Assembly: GCA_949516455.1 (NCBI GenBank)
Contig: CATILC010000222.1
Location: 1-7,279, forward strand
Reading direction: 5' to 3'
From: Flavobacteriia bacterium
Lineage (GTDB): Bacteria; Bacteroidota; Bacteroidia; Flavobacteriales; Schleiferiaceae
Length of the DNA stretch: 7,279 nt
The notes below the pieces were generated by a model. It did no database searches. It saw nothing but the letters and a program-made list of their open reading frames with translations, and was not told the origin of the DNA. Every line of letters begins with the position of its first letter. The first letter of the stretch is position 1. Positions 1 to 6,569 of this stretch are shown here, one piece after another. The position numbers and the translations under genes were made by a program.

Positions 1-524
1 AGGAACCAGCCCGCATAATTTTGAAGTGGGATCTCCCCTCCACTCCAATGCCAAAAGTCGATCTGTATGGCCACAGGCTCAACCAAAAGATCGAATCCCA
101 CCATGACAAGAGCAGCGCCGATCGTCCGTATCCGAACGTCGCTTGTCCGAAGCTTCAGCAAGGCTTGGCTGCCCACGGCCACGAGAAACCAATTCACCCC
201 GATGACCAGCGGAACACCCAACCATTTTGGCCCCAGAGATTCCCCATAGGCGTATTCCCCGAACGGAAGTCCCGTTTGTACTCCGATGAGTTCAGCCAAA
301 AAGCCAATGAGCAGGCAGGCCAGAAAAAAGACAAAAAGCCGGGAGCGATCGGCAGCGAATACGAACAACAATGAAGCCGTCAGCAGCAGGTTGAACGGAC
401 TGAGCCGAACGAATGTGTCGGCGTCAACAAGGCCCTCAAAAAAACGCAGGATTCCCAGAACACCTACCAAATGCAGGACAACAAGCAGGAACTTCGCGTG
501 TAATGGACGAAAGCGTTCAGTCAA
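1..524 (-). CDS. cruF: CruF-like carotenoid biosynthesis membrane protein (partial, 3' end outside window)
   Basis: Likely a carotenoid biosynthesis protein of the CruF family, whose characterised members hydrate the 1',2' double bond of an acyclic carotenoid end. The minus strand is open from 524 to the left edge: 174 codons, with the C-terminus missing. Hydrophobic stretches suggest membrane helices at about residues 12-29, 44-58, 63-82, 102-122 and 132-148. Family-like motifs are LPFGEYAYG (86-94), GVPLVIGVNW (103-112), DLLVEPVA (145-152), a W-x-W pair (158/160) and IPLQNYAGWF (165-174). The start is inferred: a TTG at 524..522 is the first initiation codon after an in-frame TGA, and it overlaps the last 8 bases of the upstream desaturase, suggesting translational coupling. 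The first in-frame ATG (residue 141) falls inside the conserved region and is too late. No clear Shine-Dalgarno is visible. Family membership is fairly sure; the exact reaction is inferred from family knowledge and the crtD neighbour. Confidence 0.8.
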   Translation of the reverse strand, partial: MTERFRPLHAKFLLVVLHLVGVLGILRFFEGLVDADTFVRLSPFNLLLTASLLFVFAADRSRLFVFFLACLLIGFLAELIGVQTGLPFGEYAYGESLGPKWLGVPLVIGVNWFLVAVGSQALLKLRTSDVRIRTIGAALVMVGFDLLVEPVAIQIDFWHWSGGEIPLQNYAGWF

Positions 525-1998
525 GGGGATGGTCTTTTTCGATCAATTCAGCTGTGATCTCTGCAGACAACATGCACAGGGGAATGCCTCCTCCCGGGTG
601 TGCACTTCCCCCTGCGAAATAGAGGTTCTCGATATGCCTGTGGAAATTGGGATGCCGCAGGAGTGCCGACCAGATGTCATTGCTTCCCGATCCGTAGAGC
701 GAGCCCCGGAAACTGCTTGTTCTCTTTTGGATGGTCGGGGGGTCGAGCAGTTCTTCCACTTCGATCAATTCCTCCAGCGAACATTTCAGTTCTGCACTCA
801 GCCGATCGATGACGTACTGCCTCAACCGATCGGTGATCGCTGCCCAGTCCTGCCCGTGATCGCCGGGTACATTGATCATCACAAACCAGCTCTCACAGCC
901 TTTTGGCGCATCTGCGGGGTTGAATTTAGAAGAGACATTCACATAAATGGTCGGGGCTGCTCCAACTGTTTGCTCCTGGAAGATGGCTCTGAATTCCTCT
1001 TTGTAGTCCTCTGAGAAAAAGATGTTGTGCAGGCCGAGCTCCGGAAACTCCTTCTTCACGCCCCAATAAAAGATCAAAGCAGAACTGCTGCGCTCCTGTG
1101 CGAGTATCTTCTGAGGGGCTTTTTCGCGGGGCATCAAATTCCGGTAGGTGCTGTGCACATCTGCATTGGTGACCACCAGATCGGCAGGCACGAATCTTCC
1201 GTTCACGCGAATGCCCTGAACACGCTTGCGCTCGACGATGATCTCTTCAACGGGCTGCGAAAAATGGAACTGAACACCGCTTTTTTCCGCTGCCTTGTGG
1301 AGCGACTCGGTGATGCCATACATGCCCCCTTTTGGAAAAAAGGTGCCCACATTGTGCTCCAGATGTGGAATGACCTGCATGACTCCTGGCGTACGATAGG
1401 GATCTGATCCGTTGTAGGTGGCAAAACGATCGAAGAACTGGATCAACTTCTGCGAATGGAAGCGCTTGGCATTCAGCTCGTGCAAACTCTTGCCCAAATG
1501 CAGCCTGGGCAGACTTTTGACCATGGAAAGGATGTCCGGATGCAGATAGGTGGACAATTTGTGGAGCGAACTGCGCAAAAACACATCTTCTGTATGGTCA
1601 TTCAGATCGGCGCACTCCTTCAGATAATTCAAGACCTTCTGCTTGGGTTCCCCGAGTTTGTCTTCCACCTCCTGGGCAAAGTCTTCCGGATCCGACCAGG
1701 CCGTCAATCGCGTACCGTCCGACCAGAAGTAGCGACAGGCCTCGTCCATTTTCTCATAGCGAAAGGCATCGCTGAATGACTCGCCCGCGCAAGACAGAAC
1801 TTCCTTCAACAAGTGCGGCAAGGTGAACAGGGATGGCCCGGCATCAAATCGATACCCCGCGGAACTGAATTGCGTCAGCTTTCCGCCAGGGCCCTCATTG
1901 GCTTCATATACATCGACAGACCATCCTTTCGATCGCAGACGGATAGCAGAAGCCATACCTGCTATTCCACTTCCAATGACCAATGCATTTCTTGACAT
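517..1998 (-). CDS. crtD: Carotenoid desaturase, CrtD-like (1-hydroxycarotenoid 3,4-desaturase) of the CrtI family
   Basis: FAD-dependent carotenoid desaturase/oxidoreductase of 493 residues, a normal full length for the CrtI/CrtD family. The N-terminus has the dinucleotide-binding fold: G9-x-G11-x-x-G14, acidic E32 at the end of the second strand, and the P-G-G-K segment (37-40). The C-terminus carries the family FAD signature, here GGSAHPGGGIPL at 463-474. I favour CrtD over phytoene desaturase CrtI because of the RFDAGPSLFTLPHL segment, the FATYNGSDPY segment, the SSSALIFYWG segment, GGGIPL where CrtI usually has GAGIPG, and the overlapping cruF-like gene. CrtD would introduce the 3,4 double bond into a 1-hydroxylated carotenoid end, acting at the membrane. 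It starts at the ATG at 1998, with no strong Shine-Dalgarno. The desaturase family is certain. CrtD versus CrtI rests on remembered family features, so a phytoene desaturase remains possible. Confidence 0.9.
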   Translation of the reverse strand: MSRNALVIGSGIAGMASAIRLRSKGWSVDVYEANEGPGGKLTQFSSAGYRFDAGPSLFTLPHLLKEVLSCAGESFSDAFRYEKMDEACRYFWSDGTRLTAWSDPEDFAQEVEDKLGEPKQKVLNYLKECADLNDHTEDVFLRSSLHKLSTYLHPDILSMVKSLPRLHLGKSLHELNAKRFHSQKLIQFFDRFATYNGSDPYRTPGVMQVIPHLEHNVGTFFPKGGMYGITESLHKAAEKSGVQFHFSQPVEEIIVERKRVQGIRVNGRFVPADLVVTNADVHSTYRNLMPREKAPQKILAQERSSSALIFYWGVKKEFPELGLHNIFFSEDYKEEFRAIFQEQTVGAAPTIYVNVSSKFNPADAPKGCESWFVMINVPGDHGQDWAAITDRLRQYVIDRLSAELKCSLEELIEVEELLDPPTIQKRTSSFRGSLYGSGSNDIWSALLRHPNFHRHIENLYFAGGSAHPGGGIPLCMLSAEITAELIEKDHPLD

Positions 1999-2014
1999 GG
2001 TTTTTAAACAAGAG

Positions 2015-2048
2015 CAGAATTACTAAGGTTCCTGAAAAGTTGAACAAA
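2015..2048 (-). promoter_or_regulatory. Possible Bacteroidota-type promoter for crtD-cruF
   Basis: On the minus strand, TAATTCTG (2022..2015) matches the Bacteroidota -7 consensus TAnnTTTG except at one base. A TTTG (2048..2045) lies 22 bases upstream as a candidate -33 box; this spacing is at the long end of the usual range. It would place the transcript start only about ten bases before the crtD ATG. This is a pattern match in AT-rich DNA and weak on its own. No equally good promoter was found for the plus-strand kelch gene. Confidence 0.3.
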
Positions 2049-2058
2049 AGCACAACTT
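2037..2058. repeat. Small inverted repeat in the divergent intergenic region
   Basis: AAGTTG (2037-2042) and its exact reverse complement CAACTT (2053-2058) flank a 10-base spacer. The repeat lies between the divergent crtD and kelch genes and covers the candidate -33 box of crtD. The dyad is visible directly. That it is an operator for a dimeric regulator is inference. The arms are only 6 bases, so chance is a real alternative. Confidence 0.3.
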
Positions 2059-2100
2059 ATCTCTTTTTTATACATCTTCTAAACCCAAAATAATCCCGCC

Positions 2101-3291
2101 ATGTATCGATTCTCAATGCTGTATTTCTGCGCGCTGCTGGCTTGTACGGCCTTGGATGCCCAAAATTGGAATCCGCTGAACAACATGCCTTCTCCAAGAC
2201 ATCACCCGGTCACATTTTCCTTGAACGGTACGGGCTACATGCTCACCGGATCGACACAGACCGAATCCACTACAAAGGATTTCTACAGCTACGACCCATC
2301 GAATGATGCCTGGACGCAGCGCACGGATTTTCCAGGAACCGCCCGCGGTTTTGCCATCGGCGCATCCTATCAAGGCCTGGGCTACATGGGCTTTGGCGCT
2401 TCCGACAACGGTCTGCTGAATGATCTCTGGGTGTTCGATCCAAGCTCAGACCAGTGGTCACAACTCGCCTCCTGCCCTTGTGCTGGAAGAAGGCACCCAG
2501 CTTTCGTCATAGAAAATGGTAAGATCTACGTCGGCCTGGGTGACGGAGACAACGGCGACCTCAGGGACTTTCATGTGTACGACATCGGTTCCAATAGCTG
2601 GACACAGATCGGAAGCTTACCCGCTTCCGGCAGACACCACCCATTTCACTTTGCCGCAGGAGGAGAAGTGTACACGGGAATGGGGCATTCAGGATTCACC
2701 ATATACGGAGATTGGTACCGGTTCAACCCAACAAATATGGGATGGACTCCTATGAGTCCATTCCCAGGAGAAGCCCGGGTGGCTGGAACTCAATTCGACC
2801 ACGGCGGAAAAGGCTATGTACTCAGTGGAGATGGAGACAACCACAGCTACATGCCAAGCGGTGAGTTCTGGGAGTATGAGCCCGGCACAGATAACTGGAC
2901 CCAATTGCCGCCTCATCCTGGCATCAGCCTTTGGGCGCCGGGGTCTTTCGTGATCAACAACAAGGTCTACTTCTTCGGAGGGTACAACCGGCAAAGCGGC
3001 ACCTTTCCCTCTTCGGTCTGGGCGTATCAGCTCAGCCCGAACAATGTTTCCATCAGAACTGAATACGCCAGCACCAAAGTCTACCCCAATCCGGTCATGG
3101 ATGTGCTGAAGATCGAGTCGCAAACAACAGGGCCAATGCACTGGCGTTTGTATGGCCTCCAAGGAGGGGAATTGATCCGTGAGGGACGATCGAAACAGAT
3201 CGATATGCACGACCTGCCAAGAGGCAGCTACATCCTGGTGTTGCAGGAAAGAGACCGCAACTGCCTTCGAACTGTTCTTCAGAAGAACTGA
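2101..3291 (+). CDS. Secreted kelch-repeat beta-propeller protein with T9SS type A sorting domain
   Basis: Predicted exported protein of 396 residues; the function is not recognised beyond its fold. Residues 1-20 look like a signal peptide, with cleavage before Q21. The rest of the N-terminal part is six kelch units, each starting at a conserved Trp (W23, W71, W119, W167, W215, W266): the first five intervals are 48, 48, 48, 48 and 51 residues. Units contain a G-Y or K/E-(I/V)-Y strand followed by a glycine-rich turn, then an aromatic/acidic strand such as YDPSNDAW or FDPSSDQW. Two glycine/aspartate-rich loops, GDGDNGD (147-153) and GDGDN (243-247), are notable. Residues from about 327 (VYPNP) to the end form a T9SS C-terminal sorting domain, predicting export across the outer membrane and surface attachment or release. 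Six kelch repeats fit a closed six-bladed propeller, a fold used for protein or sugar binding and in some enzymes. The hydrolase gene starts 14 bases downstream. A lipoprotein reading (Cys15 in LLAC) is a less likely alternative. Confidence 0.9.
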   Translation: MYRFSMLYFCALLACTALDAQNWNPLNNMPSPRHHPVTFSLNGTGYMLTGSTQTESTTKDFYSYDPSNDAWTQRTDFPGTARGFAIGASYQGLGYMGFGASDNGLLNDLWVFDPSSDQWSQLASCPCAGRRHPAFVIENGKIYVGLGDGDNGDLRDFHVYDIGSNSWTQIGSLPASGRHHPFHFAAGGEVYTGMGHSGFTIYGDWYRFNPTNMGWTPMSPFPGEARVAGTQFDHGGKGYVLSGDGDNHSYMPSGEFWEYEPGTDNWTQLPPHPGISLWAPGSFVINNKVYFFGGYNRQSGTFPSSVWAYQLSPNNVSIRTEYASTKVYPNPVMDVLKIESQTTGPMHWRLYGLQGGELIREGRSKQIDMHDLPRGSYILVLQERDRNCLRTVLQKN

Positions 3292-3305
3292 GATTCGGGC
3301 AACCA

Positions 3306-4514
3306 ATGAAAATCCAAGCCCAAACGACCTTGAAACAACCTTTACTTCTTTTGTACCTTTTGGCACTGAGCAGCCTGAATGGGCAGAGATATTTAACCCC
3401 CATATTCCCAAATGTCGATCGGGATCTTGGCGTGCAGTACGGACAGGCAGCGGCATTGTCCGGTTTCACTGTCGATCTGGAAATGGACATACACGAGCCG
3501 GCTGGAGACACCCAGGCGGAGCGGCCGCTCATGATCCTCGCACACGGTGGTTATTTTGTATACGGTGACCGCAGCCTGATGAGTGGCATATGCGACTACT
3601 ATGCGGAAAGAGGTTACGTGACCGCCACGATCTCCTACCGCCTTGGGGTCAACGCCTTTAATATCGCCAACCTCAATGAAGAACTGCTGAAAGCCGCTGC
3701 GCGCGCCACACAAGATTTCAATGCCGCCATCCGCTTTTTCTATCGTTCTGCACGGGATGAAGGAAACCCGTATCGCATCGATACAACCCGGATCATCGTA
3801 GGCGGAAACTCAGCTGGATCCATTGCCGCCATCCACTCCCAGCTTTTCATCGATGCCAGCACGGCGGACGCCACCCTGCAGCAGATCGTTGGCAACCTCG
3901 GTGGTATCCAAGGAGGCAACAACGGCTCTGTGGGTTATCCAGATCGCGCAGCAGGCTTGCTGAACTTTGCTGGCGCCATATACGACAGCAACATGATCAA
4001 TACGGCCCATATCGCCTGCATCAGCTTCCACGGCGACAACGACTCAGTGGTTCCCTACGCCGTTGGACAGGCGTCATTCAGTGGACTGCAGGTCATGGAG
4101 ATGCATGGAAGCGCTATTGTCCATGCTAAATTGACCGAATTCGGTGCCCCTGCAACTTCCATGAATACCTTTCCCAATGTAGGACACGGCCTGTTTGATG
4201 ATCAGGCAAGGGCCGACACCATGTTGAACCGAACCACACGTTTCTTTTACGACCATGTGATACCAGGCTCTGGTATGTTCGCTGCATCGCCCAATACGAG
4301 CAGGGTGTTGTTCTACCCCAATCCGGTGCGAACAGGCTGTCTGAACATAGAGACCGATAGGGCGACAGCCTTCGTCATCCTAGACCTGCTGGGCAAAAAG
4401 CATCTGGAGGGCAAATTGAGCATGGGAACACATTCCATTGATGTATCCAGGCTTCCTGCAGGCATATATTGGCTGCGCACCAACAGGCTCACTGAGCAGC
4501 TGATCATACACTGA
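3306..4514 (+). CDS. Secreted alpha/beta hydrolase (esterase-like) with T9SS type A sorting domain
   Basis: Predicted exported hydrolase of 402 residues. The signal peptide covers about 1-26 (hydrophobic core LLLLYLLAL), with Q27 as likely first mature residue. The catalytic domain shows the alpha/beta-hydrolase landmarks: oxyanion-hole HGG (80-82), nucleophile elbow GNSAG (167-171, Ser169), an acid in HGDNDSVVP (242-250, probably Asp246), and His294 in GHG. The full Ser-Asp-His triad is therefore present and the enzyme looks active. The HGG motif and the following strand resemble carboxylesterase/lipase-type members; an ester substrate is an inference and the true substrate is unknown. Residues from about 337 (YPNPV) to the end form a T9SS sorting domain like that of the upstream kelch protein, with L-x-IE, a Leu/Gly-rich centre and LPAGIYWL near the end. 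The start is the ATG 14 bases after the kelch stop, so the two genes are probably cotranscribed and both products are sent to the cell surface. Confidence 0.9.
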   Translation: MKIQAQTTLKQPLLLLYLLALSSLNGQRYLTPIFPNVDRDLGVQYGQAAALSGFTVDLEMDIHEPAGDTQAERPLMILAHGGYFVYGDRSLMSGICDYYAERGYVTATISYRLGVNAFNIANLNEELLKAAARATQDFNAAIRFFYRSARDEGNPYRIDTTRIIVGGNSAGSIAAIHSQLFIDASTADATLQQIVGNLGGIQGGNNGSVGYPDRAAGLLNFAGAIYDSNMINTAHIACISFHGDNDSVVPYAVGQASFSGLQVMEMHGSAIVHAKLTEFGAPATSMNTFPNVGHGLFDDQARADTMLNRTTRFFYDHVIPGSGMFAASPNTSRVLFYPNPVRTGCLNIETDRATAFVILDLLGKKHLEGKLSMGTHSIDVSRLPAGIYWLRTNRLTEQLIIH

Positions 4515-4533
4515 ACAGGAACGCTCCGTAGCC

Positions 4534-6567
4534 ATGACCCAAACTGAAGCCGGAAGGATCAACCCGCTCACGGAAGCCTTCGATCTCCCACCCTTTGACC
4601 AATTGCAAGCAGCGGATTTCCAGCCCGGGATCAATGAACTCATTGCACGTGCCCGCTCAGAAGTTCAGGCCATTCTCGATCAGGAATCAGCGGCTGATTT
4701 TCACAATACGGTGGAGCCACTTGAAGTGCTGTGGCAGCCGTTGAATCGGGCCACCTCCATGCTGTTCAACCTGCATTCAGCAGAAACATCTGATGAGCTG
4801 GAAAAGGTGGTTGAGCAGATCGCACCAGAATTGTCCTCTTTTTCCAACGACCTCTTGCTGAACCACGACTTGTTCAGCAGAGTACATAAAGTATGGGAAG
4901 ATCGAGCAAAGGAACAGCTCGGACCTCAGGAACTTCGGCTGCTGGAAAAGACCTATCGCTCCTTCCGCAGGAATGGTGCGCTGTTGACAGATGAGGAAAA
5001 GGAGAAACTGCGCTCCATCGATGAGCAGCTTTCCATCGAGTCGATCCAGTTCGGACAAGTGGTCTTAAAGGACACCAATGACTTCTTTCTCCACTTAAGC
5101 GACCAGCAGTTGGTCGGCCTCCCCACTTCTGCATTGGAGAATGCGAAAGAAGAAGCCCGATCCCGCGGTTTGGAGGACGGTGGCGTCGTCACGCTGCAGG
5201 CGCCAAGTTATGGTCCTGCAATGAGCCACCTGAAGGATCGATCGATCCGAAGAGAATTGCACCTCGCCTTTGGATCGAGAGGGCTCCAGGGAGAAGACAA
5301 CAACAGGGAACGGGTATTTAGGATCGCACAATTGCGCAAACAACGCGCAGAGATCCTGGGCTATGCCTCCCATGCAGCCTTTATACTCGAGGAAAGAATG
5401 GCCCGATCACCCCAGCGCGTCCTGGACTTTCTTAAGGAACTGCAAACCCATGCGCAAGCCTCGGCAGAACGGGACTTGGAAGAACTCAGAGAACGTGCAG
5501 AAAAAGACGGTGTAACGGATCTGGCGCCATGGGATCTGGCCTTTTATTCCGAGGCGGGTAAAAAAGAGCGATTCGAACTGGACATGGAGCGCATCCGACC
5601 CTATTTCCCGCTTGAAGCCGTACTCCAAGGCGCTTTTGAAGTGGCCCACAGACTCTATGGCCTTCAATTCAGAAAAAATACATCGGTACCGGTATACCAT
5701 AAAGACGTGGGTGTGTACGAGGTGTTGGATGATTCTGGCCGCCATCTGTCGCTTCTCTACACCGATTTCTATCCCCGGAAGGGGAAAAGAGCTGGTGCGT
5801 GGATGACCTCCTTCAGGGATCAGCATGTCATCGAAGGGAAAGAGCAGCGTCCCCAGATCTCCATTGTGTGCAACTTCACACCTCCCTCCTCCAAGCGTCC
5901 TGCACTGTTGGACTTTCGCGAGGTGACCACTCTGTTTCACGAATTTGGCCACGCCCTGCACGGAATGCTGGCGGAAGGCAACTACGCCTCGCTGAACGGA
6001 ACCCATGTGGACTGGGATTTCGTCGAACTGCCCAGTCAGATCATGGAAAACTGGTGCTATGAAACCGAATGTCTGAAGCTGTTTGCGCGGCACTACAAGC
6101 ACCATGAGGACATTCCAGAAGAAGAGATCGACCGCATCCGGAAGGCAGCCAATTACATGGAAGGATTGCAAACCTTCAGGCAGCTTGGATTTGGCTTCCT
6201 GGATATGGCCTGGCATCATGAACCCGAGGAAGATGGGTCACTTGAACAATTCGAACAGCGGGCTCTTGAGAGAACCCAGTTGCTGGAACGGCCCCAGAAC
6301 ACCTCCTTGTCCACGGCCTTCAGCCATATTTTCCAGGGAGGATACTCAGCCGGTTACTACAGCTACAAATGGGCCGAGGTACTGGATGCAGATGCCTTCG
6401 AGCTGTTCAGTGAAAAAGGCCTTTTCGATCCGGCAACGGCCCGGGCATTCAGAAAACTGCTTTCCAGCGGAGGACAGGTGGATCCGGAAACGCTGTACCG
6501 CAATTTCCGTGGGAGAGATGCAAAGCCTGAAGCGCTGCTGAAAAGAGCCGGGCTCATCGAAAGCTGA
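4534..6567 (+). CDS. prlC: M3 family zinc metallopeptidase, oligopeptidase A type
   Basis: Cytoplasmic zinc peptidase of 677 residues, close to the roughly 680 of E. coli oligopeptidase A (PrlC/OpdA), which cleaves short peptides including degraded signal peptides. The active site is H469-E-F-G-H473 (zinc ligands His469 and His473, catalytic Glu470), with the third ligand Glu498 in DFVELPSQ, 29 residues after His469 as in neurolysin. The substrate-binding tyrosines of the family appear as Y604 and Y611 in GGYSAGYYSYKW, preceded by His598. The C-terminal FRGRDAKPEALL block is typical of the PrlC branch. The N-terminus has the family-typical NPLTEAFDLPPFDQL and no signal peptide or membrane segment. 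The start at 4534 lies 19 bases after the hydrolase stop, with only a weak AGGA 13 bases upstream. The family is certain. The prlC symbol is by similarity; a Dcp-type dipeptidyl carboxypeptidase is the main alternative. Confidence 0.93.
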   Translation: MTQTEAGRINPLTEAFDLPPFDQLQAADFQPGINELIARARSEVQAILDQESAADFHNTVEPLEVLWQPLNRATSMLFNLHSAETSDELEKVVEQIAPELSSFSNDLLLNHDLFSRVHKVWEDRAKEQLGPQELRLLEKTYRSFRRNGALLTDEEKEKLRSIDEQLSIESIQFGQVVLKDTNDFFLHLSDQQLVGLPTSALENAKEEARSRGLEDGGVVTLQAPSYGPAMSHLKDRSIRRELHLAFGSRGLQGEDNNRERVFRIAQLRKQRAEILGYASHAAFILEERMARSPQRVLDFLKELQTHAQASAERDLEELRERAEKDGVTDLAPWDLAFYSEAGKKERFELDMERIRPYFPLEAVLQGAFEVAHRLYGLQFRKNTSVPVYHKDVGVYEVLDDSGRHLSLLYTDFYPRKGKRAGAWMTSFRDQHVIEGKEQRPQISIVCNFTPPSSKRPALLDFREVTTLFHEFGHALHGMLAEGNYASLNGTHVDWDFVELPSQIMENWCYETECLKLFARHYKHHEDIPEEEIDRIRKAANYMEGLQTFRQLGFGFLDMAWHHEPEEDGSLEQFEQRALERTQLLERPQNTSLSTAFSHIFQGGYSAGYYSYKWAEVLDADAFELFSEKGLFDPATARAFRKLLSSGGQVDPETLYRNFRGRDAKPEALLKRAGLIES

Positions 6568-6569
6568 AC

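Noticed and set aside
286..1014. Long plus-strand open frame (242 codons) opposite the crtD/cruF genes
   Set aside because: It lies antisense to two genes with clear family motifs; its translation is rich in Arg, Cys and Ser with no recognisable domain, as expected of a mirror frame.
2040..2078. Candidate plus-strand promoter for the kelch gene (TTG at 2040, TACATCTT at 2071)
   Set aside because: The 28-base spacing is too long for the Bacteroidota consensus and the second element matches poorly.
2689..3456. Minus-strand open frame of 255 codons across the kelch and hydrolase genes
   Set aside because: It spans the junction of two well-supported plus-strand genes and its translation resembles no family.
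5235..5248. Perfect 14-base palindrome GGATCGATCGATCC
   Set aside because: It lies inside the peptidase reading frame and is made of repeated GATC/ATCG units coding for ordinary residues; no second copy or context suggests a site.
5407..6219. Minus-strand open frame of 270 codons inside the M3 peptidase
   Set aside because: It is antisense to the catalytic domain including the zinc motif, with no recognisable domain and no separate regulatory context.
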